Below, in pieces: positions 24,501 to 36,773 of a stretch of 64,000 nucleotides of DNA. The stretch's first letter is position 1. The number at the start of each line of letters is the position of its first letter. The stretch is from contig NW_002060948.1 in NCBI RefSeq assembly GCF_000150275.1, positions 2,092,712 through 2,156,711 on the forward strand. Reading direction: 5' to 3'. Under the pieces are notes generated by a model that had not been told where the DNA came from, searched no databases, and saw only the letters and a program-made list of their open reading frames with translations. The stretch comes from Trichoplax adhaerens. Taxonomy: Eukaryota; Placozoa; Uniplacotomia; Trichoplacea; Trichoplacidae. The position numbers and the translations under genes were made by a program.

Positions 24501-27500
24501 TTGCATTATTATGATAGTTTAGGAATGTTATTCTACAATGTATTGCAAAGGGTCTTAAAAATCCAATCTACTAGATTGAGCTACAGGTAAAATAAAGACT
24601 TTCCCATCAGGTTTAACCCCGAACATGTAGATAAATTGTAAGGTATACCCAAAGTTGATAATTGTTTAATTAACGTTAATACAGATACAAATCATTCAAT
24701 TATGATCTTTCTACCGGCCTTAACAATTACATTAATAATAATTACTCAATGCCCTCATCATAAAAATGATATCCAAACTTGATGACTAGCTTCAATCCAC
24801 TTAAAAAAGGCTTTATTTAGAAAGTCCATTAAACGTAATTAATTTGATTTAACATCATTCCTCAGTAACAAATTACTTTTCATTCACACTAAATCAAAGC
24901 TTCAAGGGAAAATAGTTACGAGGAGTATAAAATTCTATTTTTGGTCATTAAAATTATGATCATGCAAAATATGCCTGTCTAGTGAACGGTATTCGGTTGA
25001 TGGCTATGATTTTATATTTCCCCAAAAAAGAAGTAGTATAAGCTTAACAAATGTAAAATGTTTTGTTGCCTTTATTATGATTGGATCGGTAAATATTATA
25101 AATGATATTAATAAGATATGATCAATGAAAATACTGGATTAAGAATTGAAAATGCTATTGATTTCATTCTATAGTTAAACCTGAAATTCCCCGCTATGAA
25201 TTCAACCCATTATTCAACGAAAAAATTTACCTTTTTCGCGGTGATATCACAACATTAGAAATTGATGCTATCGTCAATGCAGGTAAATATTTGTTATATC
25301 TTTTTCAACTTGATTAATGGTAATATTTTATGTATAGATGCTTTTCAATTATTTTCTACAGATCAATTTGTTAACATTTGTAATCAATCATTTTAAAAGA
25401 TGTTCGTAATTGAAATCTAAAAATAACGATAAAATTGCCACAATATATGCCCATACCAATATTATTGTCCCTCCTAGTTGATTTAAATAAATAAACTGCT
25501 GTAGTACATCATTGCTTATAGCTGTTAGGTTAGGTTAATGTAAATACAAATACAGTTTACAGTATTGTGATTGTTGTACTCGTATGAAACATTCAATTTC
25601 AATTTATGAGCTAGATCTACCCAATTTGGTTAGGTATAATGACGTAATTATCGTGCTATTAGGGACCTAAAAATGCTAGCGTTGAGTAGAGCAACGAGCT
25701 TTTTAATGAATCATTAAAATAGAATATAAAAATTTCATTTTTGTTATTTAAGTAAAGATAACATGTACAGTGTAAATGTAGTTGCTTGAAATGAGTCCAT
25801 ACATATACGTATACTGTTTGAGTGGGTACATTCTATCGGTAACATGCTTCAAATAAATAAAACAATAAATTATATCGGCTATTCTTGTAAGATCTAATAG
25901 ACGTTTTTCTTTATTCATAATAAACACCTTGGCAGCGAGCAGTAAATGCACTTTTTACTTTCTATAATAATAATGTCGATAATGATATTTCTAATCACTG
26001 GTACAGTGGGCATGCTGCATGCTTGTTATTGTCCAAGATAACAATAACTGTAGGTTTAATACAGCATTTGTTACTAGCATGGCAATAGATTTATTTCTGT
26101 GGATTGTTTAGTATTCTCGCGCTATTATTCAGACTATTAAGGAAAAAATAATATACACTGCTCATTGATACTCATACGAATCATATATCTGTTCTATTTA
26201 TTAAATATATATAGCCCATGAATGTAATTATTTTAACTAATACCTGTAATCTCAAATTTTTGAATTTTATTTCTTTTTTCTCATTTTAGCTAATTCGTCA
26301 CTCTTAGGCGGTGGTGGAGGTAACGTGATCAGTTTATCTTGTTCAAAAATAGCACAATCACAAATTGCTCCTAATTATATATTTATTGAAATTTTCAAAT
26401 ATGTGTATGAAAGGATGAATGTTGTTGTTTAATGAATAAATCGTCAAGTGTAGTATCCAATTTTGAAACGTCACGACTGATAGTCTATATTTTAATCGGT
26501 CAATTTCCTCCGTGTCGTAATCTTGACAATACTACACCACAGTAGTTATACAGTAGTATATGTAATCGATCGTCATGATGATCGAAATGTTATAATATTG
26601 CTGTATGTCAAAATGGAAGTCATTAATTGCATCTCAACGTCTTGAAGTATTAACTCTTAAAGTCCTATTTCTTGTCAATAATATCGTTGACTAGCGCCAA
26701 AATGGTTTCGAAAGCCTTAGATATGCTATACATCGTTTAGGCTATAATTATTTGCTAACAAAAGAAAATTCAATCAAGAACAAAGGTGTTGTTTTTCTTT
26801 ATCAATTTTAATCGTTGTTAATCAATTAGTTGATGGAGCTATCCATCGTGCCGCCGGTCGTGAACTTGCTGATGAATGCTATCGACTAAATGGCTGTGAA
26901 CCTGGCAATGCCAAAATTACTAAAGGTTGGAATTCTATCGATTTAGTCAATATTTTACATAAATAATATATTTACATGTATGAGTTGATATATGGTATAT
27001 ATATAAAATATTAATAAATTTAGCTAGACTTTATGCCTTAAATTTGTAATATATTTCGTTGGTTAAGCGTATGTGGGTATAAACAATATATGTTTAAGTT
27101 GATGTCAAATTGGCCTTAAAATTTTTAATAAGTGTACAGTTCAATCAAAACTGTGTTTATTTACGATACCGCACAGAACTACGCAATAGAAAATGACTCA
27201 TTACAGCGTTGTCCTAATTGAAGTAACTATACAATTGACTGGATGTCCAGTAGTCGTTAGCTTTAAAATAGTTACACATGGAGATTATTTTATATCATTA
27301 ACTCTTCCTTTATTATTATCATTTTGGAAAACAATAGGCTGAATATAAGCTTTGTCTACCTTGTGCATAGTACCTATTTGTATTGTTATTATTTGCTTCC
27401 TAATATCAAATGTGTTCTTGTAGTCATCTTATTCATGTTATTAACATCGTAATTCTTTTCAGTTCATGTACACTAATTGTAATCGCGTCATGTTATTGTC

Positions 27501-29473
27501 TAAAGTTTACAATATACTTTCATGTCACAGCTGCTTTACGTTCCTATCCATTCTTTTACTCATATCAAAAATCTTAATTTAACTACAAAAACGACATAAA
27601 TATCTGCAACTATATACACTTAAAACGTTAATAACGTCGTTTTTACGTTCTTGTTAAATTATAGGTTACCGTTTACCGGCCAAACGTAAGTTATTTTATA
27701 ATTTATACAATTAGCAAATATTACCCTGACTTTTTCTTAAAGTAAACGTTCTACTATAATTACAGTAGTTACAATAAACATTAAATTAGGCTTAGATTTT
27801 TTTCCAGTGATACTTGTCTCAATAGTTGAATAAAGAAGGTGTCGTTGTCGTATTACGAGTTATATCAAAACTTCCTACGTTAAATAATATTTTTTTAAGA
27901 GTATAAAAAAAGCGATAAGGGTTATCTTAACTTATCTGACTGTAAAAACTATCGATTGTACTGTATCTTTATTCGTTTTGATAGCCCTATGACATCATTC
28001 ATAAAAATATCATTTATGTTCAATCGATTTACATTTGATGTTGACTATACTTTTTAATTTCTTGTATGTATATAGACGTTATTCATACTGTAGGGCCAAT
28101 TGGTCAAGAACCAAAGACTCTGACTAGCTGTTATAATCGTTGTTTAGAATTGGCAAAAGTTCATCAAATTCGTTCTGTGGTAAGAACTGTAAATTACTTA
28201 ATGTACTTAATGAATGGTTATTATTATAGTAAGAACGGCTTCTATATCCTCAGTTATTTCATGCTAACTTTAGATACGATAGAAAATGTGTTTAATGACG
28301 TTGGCTAAAAATTAAATTGACTTTGATAAAATGCAATCACTACCAATTTTTTTTAGTTTTAAATTCTTTAAAACAAGTAATACAATATTTATTTTTTTGA
28401 CTGCAGGCTTTCTGCTGTATCTCGACTGGTATTTACGGTATTTATTGTATACTGCTAACTTAGATAATTCCCTTTGGCTTCTATTTATTACGTTCCTTTT
28501 TACTGTTGCGAAATCTATGATGATTATTTTCATGCATTAAAACAATAGGTTATCCGAATGATGCAGCTGCACATGTTGCTTTAGAAACCATCAGAAAGTG
28601 GCTAGATAAGGACGATAATTTCGATGCTGTAAGAGAGAAATTTTATTTTGATGACTTTTTCGATGTCTGTTCAATTGATATCATTATCTGTTTGTCGGAT
28701 TATACTTGATTCATTAATATAACACGATACGGTAGCTTTGTCTTGTCGGTATCATAACTATCGACAGTTGTAAAATGTAATTACCATCTAGTATAAAATA
28801 AATGGCCTAGTTCTGTGATGGATTCAAGAGAATTCTGATGTTGTTTCGATTTATCGTCTACTTTTTTCAGGTCGATAGCATCATTTTTTGTGTTTTTTTA
28901 AGTCAAGATGATGCAATTTATAGAAAATTACTAGGTTCTTACTTCCCTTTCAATAAGAGACAAGAACCCATAAATTTAATAGGTTAGACAGTCTCCTAAA
29001 TAATAAAAACATTATTTCAGCTCTATTATTATGCTATATCTACCTTCACAACTCTACTATATTGGCAATTTTATATTTTATTTCTTTTACATTTTAAGAA
29101 AGTTATTCACCTAACACCCATATCTATATATATGTATTAATAAGCAGATACGAAATCTAATATGGAAGCCAGTAAAGTTGCCACTGGTAAAAAGCATGGT
29201 CTTAAGCGACAAGATACACCATTAGTTTTGAAGGGTTTACCTACGAAACCTAGTACAATGCAAAATCAGAATTTAGGCGTAATGGAAGAGACTGACGAAG
29301 AGGATGAAGATGTAATAGAAATCAAAAAAGAAGTCACGGATGAAAACGATTCTGAAGAACTAGATAGAGTTGCCTCTAAGTTGGGCAAGATAAAGCATAA
29401 TAGCCAAGACATCTCGTCCGTTACAATGCAAGAAAATCTTCATGAAGTTGATCCACCTATCGATGATCAATAA
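21576..29473 (+). CDS. macrod: MACROD-type macrodomain ADP-ribosylhydrolase
   Basis: Eleven exons in phase: 21576-21885, 22118-22273, 25175-25282, 26290-26319, 26830-26925, 27665-27685, 28076-28179, 28407-28437, 28549-28628, 28871-28982 and 29148-29473. MACROD1/2 enzymes remove mono-ADP-ribose from proteins and hydrolyse O-acetyl-ADP-ribose. The pre-domain helix '[20 protein letters not shown]' matches the MACROD1/2 'HYFCKDFV..KIPTW' region. The macrodomain follows: '[20 protein letters not shown]', '[16 protein letters not shown]', 'AKITKGYRLPAKHVIHTVGP', '[16 protein letters not shown]' and '[20 protein letters not shown]'. The acidic C-terminal tail resembles that of MACROD2. Starting at 21576 gives 457 residues with a basic, acid-free N-terminus. 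An in-frame ATG at 21762 would give 395. The 2.9-kb second intron is the longest in the window. Confidence 0.94.
22274..25174. other. Long intron of MACROD
   Basis: A 2.9-kb AT-rich intron, far longer than its neighbours. No nested gene, tandem array or transposon coding sequence was seen. Confidence 0.7.
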
Positions 29474-30127
29474 GAAATTATTGCTTGTGTTATAAATATA
29501 ATGTGCTGCTATGGTTAGACACTAAATACTAAAATGTGATAGAATGAGTAAACAGCTGGCTCTAATGTTTTTGGTGGTTACCACCAATTTTCTTTATTCA
29601 AGTCTCTCTCTTCTCTCACTGTGCACACGACTATTTACTAAGCTATCATGATGAAAAAATTTGCAGAGATCTAAAATTATTAGAGTTACTGCTAACTTTA
29701 AACGTAATACGAGAAAAAATGTCGACAAGCTAGGATTCATGAAGCAGCTGTACGTAGATGCAGAATATTTAAGTCGAAATATTGGCCATGTGTTCATGTT
29801 TGTACGTCTTATCTAGTTATTTACATACTCTGTGATTACTACACGTTTGATAATATCGTTATATATTTTGATCCTAATTCATGCAACTGCCAAACGACCC
29901 GTTAATCTTAGGCATACGTATATTTTATATAATACTCTTTGATGCGTTTCACAAAATATAGTTATCATGCCTTTGTGACATCTTGGGCAAGGCTTAAATT
30001 CTGTATGTAGAAATTTGTATCATCTTATTAATATTGCATTTAACACCGAATATTTAAGAAGTCTTACATATTTCTTCTCTTAGTACTATTTGTATGGAAT
30101 AAAAGTGATATGGACAGCAGAAGATGT

Positions 30128-30147
30128 GTTATTATTATTATTATTAT
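30128..30147. repeat. (TTA)n microsatellite
   Basis: Six consecutive TTA units plus flanking T. Confidence 0.95.
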
Positions 30148-30851
30148 TTGTCGATATTCGTAGACGTTAATTACACAGTTAATTATTGAGAAATACAAAG
30201 GAATACTTTAAATAGTGGCCACTGGTTTGCAATTTACATAATTAATCGATTGAATTGGAAACGTCTGTCTATCTAGGCGAAAATGTTGGTAGATTTAAAG
30301 TTATTAACTGAATCATTTTAATTAACTTTAATACTAAACTTTTATTACTTGTACGTACTTACGATAAAGAATAATAATAGCACCATTAATATTGTCGCAT
30401 ATATTATGGAATCAAATTATCACAAAATATGAAATATTGCACATTCTAGGGAAATAACTCCGGTATTTGATAAAATTTAGATGCTATCTAAATCTTTCTA
30501 CAATCGCCCGGGGTGACCAAAGTTATCATCTGCTCTCGGTTGCTTATAAGATATACTGTACGTAATACCGTCGCAATAGCAATAGAATACACTAAATATG
30601 GTAAAAGTAATTGATCTTTATGCTTTTTTGTTTTGATTAGCTAATTATCCATGTTGTAGGTCTTGTATCAAAGTTTACTGCATTACCTTTGATAATTCCG
30701 ACTACACTTAGATATTATCTGTACTAGAGTTGGAAAAAGACCCAATTTCCCTTAAAGTGAACAACGGATTTTGGGTTAAGCTAAAAAAATATAAGTTTTA
30801 CTTAAACACAAAGGAATCACGACATTTATCATGTTTAAAATTGCCTATCTG

Positions 30852-30867
30852 GACGATCGCGATCGTC
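30852..30867. repeat. Perfect 16-bp palindrome GACGATCGCGATCGTC
   Basis: Self-complementary and unusually GC-rich for its surroundings; it contains two overlapping CGATCG. Function unknown. Confidence 0.95.
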
Positions 30868-31804
30868 GAGAATGCCAACATTGATCGGTATAAATGATAA
30901 AATCTTAGAATATTACTTTCTTTGATATCTCGCCTATAATTTTCGTTTATGCACTAATTTTATTGTTTATCCAACACCTTTACTGCTCCTTTACAATGTT
31001 ACTAAATTATTTATTCTAAAATTCACACAGTAAAACCATCACAAATACATATGTATGTTCGTGAGTTACGTGCGTACACATCAGGGGAAAATGCATCGTC
31101 TAGGGATACCCTAAGGTATGCCTTGTCCCAGGCGTATACAATCAATTCACCATCAATAATAGTCAGTCAGAGATAGGCTTAATCAGATACAAACGATATA
31201 AACGATAAATACTACGAGCGCATCGTTTACTGACGTTAAATGAACAAACGTAAATTTCCACGCACTAATTTACTCACAATATCGTGTATCCCTTATCGCA
31301 GAGCAGATAATAAAGAATGTCTCGGGAGTGGTATATGATTATGTGAACGGTATCATATGATGCTGTTGTAATACTGGAACTCGATTTAAAGATCACGACT
31401 TCGGTGTTATACATAATCCTGTAAATAACTGCCAATATCGGAATCATATTCAGCAACTTCGCTCGAATCACATATAGTTCGTACTAGATAGTAGCTGCTA
31501 CATCACAATAATGTAATCAATATATACGCGTGCAAACCAATGATTAGATATTAAATTATTTATTTCAGTCACTTCAATATCAGCTGCAATAAAAACAAGT
31601 TAGTTTAACGGACTACTATTCGAATTTTTAACACAGAGAATTTTACAGCAGTATTATTTCAATTTTCGCGGTCCTGTAAGTACAAAGTGCTCTAAAATTT
31701 GCCTATTAATGTCAATTTTAACATTAAAATGTAACAATTTTCTGTAAAATGTACCAGTGTCAATTATATATAAATAAGATAGTTAATTCTGATAAGAAAT
31801 ATTA

Positions 31805-34800
31805 CTAATTTTTTGGTTGCATTTCTTTCCAAACATTATTAATTTTTTCATTAATATTAGAGAGACCATCAAAACCTTGCAGACTATTCACAAAAAATAG
31901 CAGCTCCGATGTAACCAAACTAAGAGAAAAATGTCGCATATGCTGTCAACGCCTTATATGATAAAGAATAAAATTTGACAAAAAATTCTTGTAATCGTCA
32001 ATATCTTACCCGTGTTGAGAGCCACCATCATCTGATATTTCATGATTCGTTAAACGAACTTTTAGACGAGATATGAAGCAGTTCATAATTTCGTCAAATA
32101 AATCCTATCGTACAACAAACAGTGACTCCATGTTAGCACTTTGGCAAAACTCTAAATTCTATTATTATGACTTTTCTTAATATGAATATACCTTAACGTG
32201 TTCTTTAGGTAGAAGATCCGATAAAGCATCATGTAACTTTGCTACTTGCTTAATCATACCACGAAAACACTGCGATGGCGTCGGTGCTTTTACTTCCCAC
32301 TAAATACAAATATTTAAAAGTTCTTGTTAATCAAAATCATTATAAATGTCCTATGAATAATATCAATCAATTTTATAGTAAATGAATAAATAAACAAAGA
32401 CTAACTTTGCCTAACTGAGTAAAAAATACTGTGTCCATTATTGAAATTAACTTAGAATCAATTTCTTGGCAGTGATTCTGATAATCCTATTGAATTGATC
32501 ATAGAATAAATCAATTTTTTTAAAGACCTGTGGCTAGTCTCACAGTTATATGATTATTGAAATTTAAAATGATATTTCTAATCTCAAATGTATCTACCTG
32601 GAGTAAATGATCGAACTTTGTTAAAAGAATATGCTTCTTTGGAGGCAACATAGATTGAAAATAGGTTTTAATTTGCGGAATATATATCGTCATAACTTGT
32701 AAGCACCGGTAAGCTAAAGCTGAATGCAATAATAGATTGTATAAAAATAAGGAAATAAAGAATCTAAGATATCAACAGATTTTAACAAAATTTTAATATA
32801 TCTACCTAAATGCTTAGAAGTAATTGTTCTTAATCCAACGACTTGCAAAGCGCCAGCTCCTAGTACCAATTGGCATGTTCTAGAATTAAATAACTATACA
32901 AACAAGAAAAAATTTTAAAACCTATGCTTACAAAGAAATAGCGATTGATACCGATGACTTATAATTTACCTTAAGAATTTCGGCAACTTTATTAATCATA
33001 TCCAAGGTTAGCATAGGGACGTCATTAATGCACTCGCAATATTCAATTGCCATTTTTAATAGTATAAGGAGTGTCCTAACAGTTACAATATCAAGATTTA
33101 TTTAGTTTTAATACCATATTGGATCAAAAAAATAATTTTTGAATACTCTATATAACTGCATCAGCAACAACATCGTGATTCTTACCCAATTACAGCATAT
33201 TTTTCTCCTTTAATGACAAGAACTTTCAATGGAGAATCAGACGGAGTAGAAACTGAAAATGGAAATACACCAATTAGGTAAGAGTGTAACCAAAGGCTTA
33301 TACAATAATTAATCAAAGAACATCAATCTTGTCAAATTTAATAGTACCATTTTGTCGAGATATTTTCTGAATTGCTCCTGCAATACCATCCTTATCGAGT
33401 TCATCTACAAGAGCTTGAAATTCAGGCGGAACATCCGCTTGCTTCCATTGCTCATTATCAAGGATTAAACTATATCATTAAATCAGAAAAAATAAATTAT
33501 TAATTATAAAAATACATCATTTCGCGATGATAGTAATATCAGAAACAGTAAGGCATAACATAAGGCATAACATAAGAGATAAACGTAAGCGTAAATTCTA
33601 TAAAACATTTGTTAATACCTTATCTTTGTTCTGCGTTCATCATGAAATTTTTCTACAAATTTCCTAGCCTAATCATTGCATAGAAAATAATAGTCTCATA
33701 ATAAAAGTCACGAAAGATAACAGTATCGATAAATTTCTTACTTGAGCCATCAAGGTGCCGCTAAGGCTATGCATTTGACGACCGCAGATACCCTCCGTTT
33801 CGGCAATGAATTGGTGAATAGAACGAATCAGCACCATAAAATCCGATGAAGTTAATCTTTCTAGGCAGTCATCCTGTAAGGTAAAAAATTGATCAGAATT
33901 AAAGACCCTACTACTTAGTCTTTACTTAACCTAAGTTTTCATCAACTTCTTCATAATGCTTACTTTTGCCCTTATTCCGAGTAGCTTAGCTAAGCGAACA
34001 TGTGATAATTCGCATGCGGCACATAACAATTCCTTACTATCGTTGATAATTTTCTCATGATCGATATCATTTACGACCGATTCAGTATCACTGATTAGAA
34101 CGACGGAAAAACAACTAGTATTAATAAATTTACCATATAGCTTGAAATTTTAATTGATAGTTAGTTTAACAAACTTTTCGGAGATATTAGATGTCTTTCC
34201 TTCGATACTTTCTCGATCAGACTCATGGGAATCAGTATTTCCGGTATCATGATCACAATCCTTAGATTTTGATTTATTGGCGGTACCAGCAATCTCCATA
34301 ACTAAATCATGTAGACTCTATAATATATTAATAAAAAATTAATACAGTAATTAATAATATTTCAACCAGTAATTCTATACCTGCAGCAGTCAAGAACATA
34401 CCTTAATTCTATGTAAAATAATCAATATATTGCTAAAGATATGTTGCAGCATGTCTATCCATTGCGGAAAGTTAAGTTGCCGGACATGTTCTGTTAAATT
34501 ACTATACAGTAGAAAAACAATTATAAGAATGCAAGATCCGTTGACATATATGATAATTTACATTACATTATAATTATAACTTCAATTTTAGATCGCTATT
34601 ACCTAGGATAGTAGTCAAGATTTCTATTATTTTCTTCCATAACGGACATATCAATATCAGATACAAATTCGGCCACCGACTAATTTTAAGAACAAATAGT
34701 AGCTTATATAATAAATATTTGAATATATAACATAGCTGACAATGCAAAGTAACCTGCTTAACGGTAGCTTTAATAGCATTAAACGATTCTTCTCTAAATG

Positions 34801-36773
34801 TATTTAAGAAATTAAGCTTTTTCTGTCGCAATAGTCCAAATAATACCGACAATAATCGATCCTTAAAAATTAGAAATATAAATAATTCTTAAAATAATAT
34901 TCTAATAAGGTACGAAAATAATTGATAGCTGTTTACCTCATCATCAACTATTGTTGGCTCAGAATTCTTTTCAATTGGTTTATTTAATTCTTTTGCAATC
35001 AACTCTACAAAGTTAGCTTCCATCATTTTGACGATTACTTTTTCCATTTCAGTTAGCTGAGAACCCAAATGTCTAAAAATTTACGGTAGTAAACGATAAT
35101 CACCATTAATTGAAACTTTCCTTAAATTTTAAAATTCTCAAGGTACCTGAAACTCTGTATTCCTGAAAGCTCTTGTTGTAAAACGTCTTGAGTTGTCGCT
35201 ATTAAGTCTAAAGCACCAACATAATCCGAAGAGGAAAGCATTACTTGAATCATTGGTTGCGTTTGATGAACGGCACCCATCAATTTTAACTATTGTAAAT
35301 AAAAAAATTAATTTTAGACCAAGACAAAGAGAACATATACTAAGTAACAATCGGATCAATGATTTTTAGTTAACCATCCAATAAATAAATTAAATTACTA
35401 TATGACCATAATAACCTTATGGAACACAGTTGCCGATCTTGCTCGACAACATTTCAATTTTAATACTTCCAAGCAGCTTTTGCATAAAATTTCATTTATT
35501 ATCATTAATTTTTCCCTATAGTAGCAACGTTACACGTCATTTATGAATGCCAATGCTATATTTCGAACAAATATAATAGTCACTATAATAAAAATCCGGA
35601 CTATACCTAAGAATTCGAATTTCAGCACATGTATAGGCGACTCGATCGACCACATCGTCTTGTGATGACATAGCGTTGAAAAAATCCTCAGATTTTAAAG
35701 ATATTTGTCTTGCTAATTCTACCTCGGCAATATCTAAGTAATGTGTAAGCTATAAAATGATATACTATTAATATCCAATTAACCGTTCCCAATACCAAAC
35801 AACTTCACATGCTCAAATTTGACTGCATAGATTTAGTAGCGCTACCTTTTCTTGCAAGAGCTTAGCGGAAGCGCGTGGTCTCGGACTTATGTCTTTGTCT
35901 GGCACTGCAGCATTCTCAAATTGGGACCAAGGTAGTACAGCATTAAATGTGTCTGGATCTTCCAAAGCAAATTTAGGTTCAAGAAATACCTACAATGCAT
36001 ACAATTATATGAAAATTGAATGATCGTATGGTGTTACCGGTATCATTACACAAGAGTTCATGTAAAAGGGTTTACAAAAAAATTGCAAAATTGAAGGTTT
36101 ACACATACCTTTGGTATAAGATCTAAATCTTTGGAAACGTTGTTAACTATTGGATAGAAATAGTCAATTTAAAGCTTTTATATTAGAAGACTCAAACTCA
36201 ATCATAGATATATATATTTTACATTAAAATAATAATCCCATTGTTTACATAATGGTAGCCGTTTTATTTTAGCTTACCTCGTTGTTTACTATCTAACTGG
36301 ACCTTTCCATCACCAGTACTATCTTCTTTCTTTGATCCTATTCCTCCTTTTATGGACTTTTTATTCTTTTTATGTATTTTATAAGGCTGCATGAGTACGA
36401 ACATATCAGCATTAGAATGAAAATTGAACGTTTCAATTTACTTTTGAGAATATATGCATTTACAAAGATATTGGATATACTACTGTACTGTAAACTAATT
36501 GTAATTAACTAAACGAAATAGAACCAATAATATAAAATTCGATTTATATCTTTCTTACATGTGCTATTTTCGACCTATATTCATTAAAGTCTGACAAATC
36601 AATCCATTCGACATAATGAGACGGCGGAATTATAGATGGTGGAACAAATTCTTCACCCCACGTTTTAGTAAAAAAGTCCGTTTCTCGGCGTCCCCTAGGA
36701 TCATTCAATACTGCCGGTAAATTTTGTGCAGCACGAGCCGCAATTTTATTTTTCTCATTTTCATTCTTTGATC
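31805..36773 (-). CDS. vps54: VPS54, GARP tethering complex subunit (5' exon missing)
   Basis: Twenty-four phase-consistent exons, from 36559-36773 (first recovered) to 31805-31919 (last), give 888 residues (human 977). Lower bounds of the rest: 36278, 36109, 35846, 35607, 35416, 35147, 34937, 34754, 34603, 34402, 34175, 33964, 33742, 33619, 33348, 33186, 32970, 32806, 32598, 32406, 32192 and 32010. VPS54 is the GARP subunit that tethers endosome-derived vesicles at the trans-Golgi. Diagnostic blocks: 'LPAVLNDP' and 'ETDFFTKTWG', 'DTFNAVLPWSQF', 'KLLQEKLTHYLDI', 'LKLMGAVHQTQPMIQ', 'GALDLIATTQDVLQQEL', 'LNFPQWIDML', 'LFNSRTCQLVLGAGALQVVG' and 'LPPKKHILLTKFDH'. The first recovered exon begins in phase 1 without an ATG, so about 60-70 N-terminal residues lie in an unfound exon upstream of 36773. 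Confidence 0.96.

Larger units (their letters stand above)
29474..31804. other. Intergenic between convergent MACROD and VPS54
   Basis: AT-rich, no gene seen. It contains a TTA microsatellite (30128-30147) and a perfect 16-bp palindrome at 30852-30867. Confidence 0.45.

Noticed and set aside
29594-29797. 67-codon minus-strand frame after MACROD
   Set aside because: Hydrophobic by AT bias only; no homologue recognised and no splice signals.
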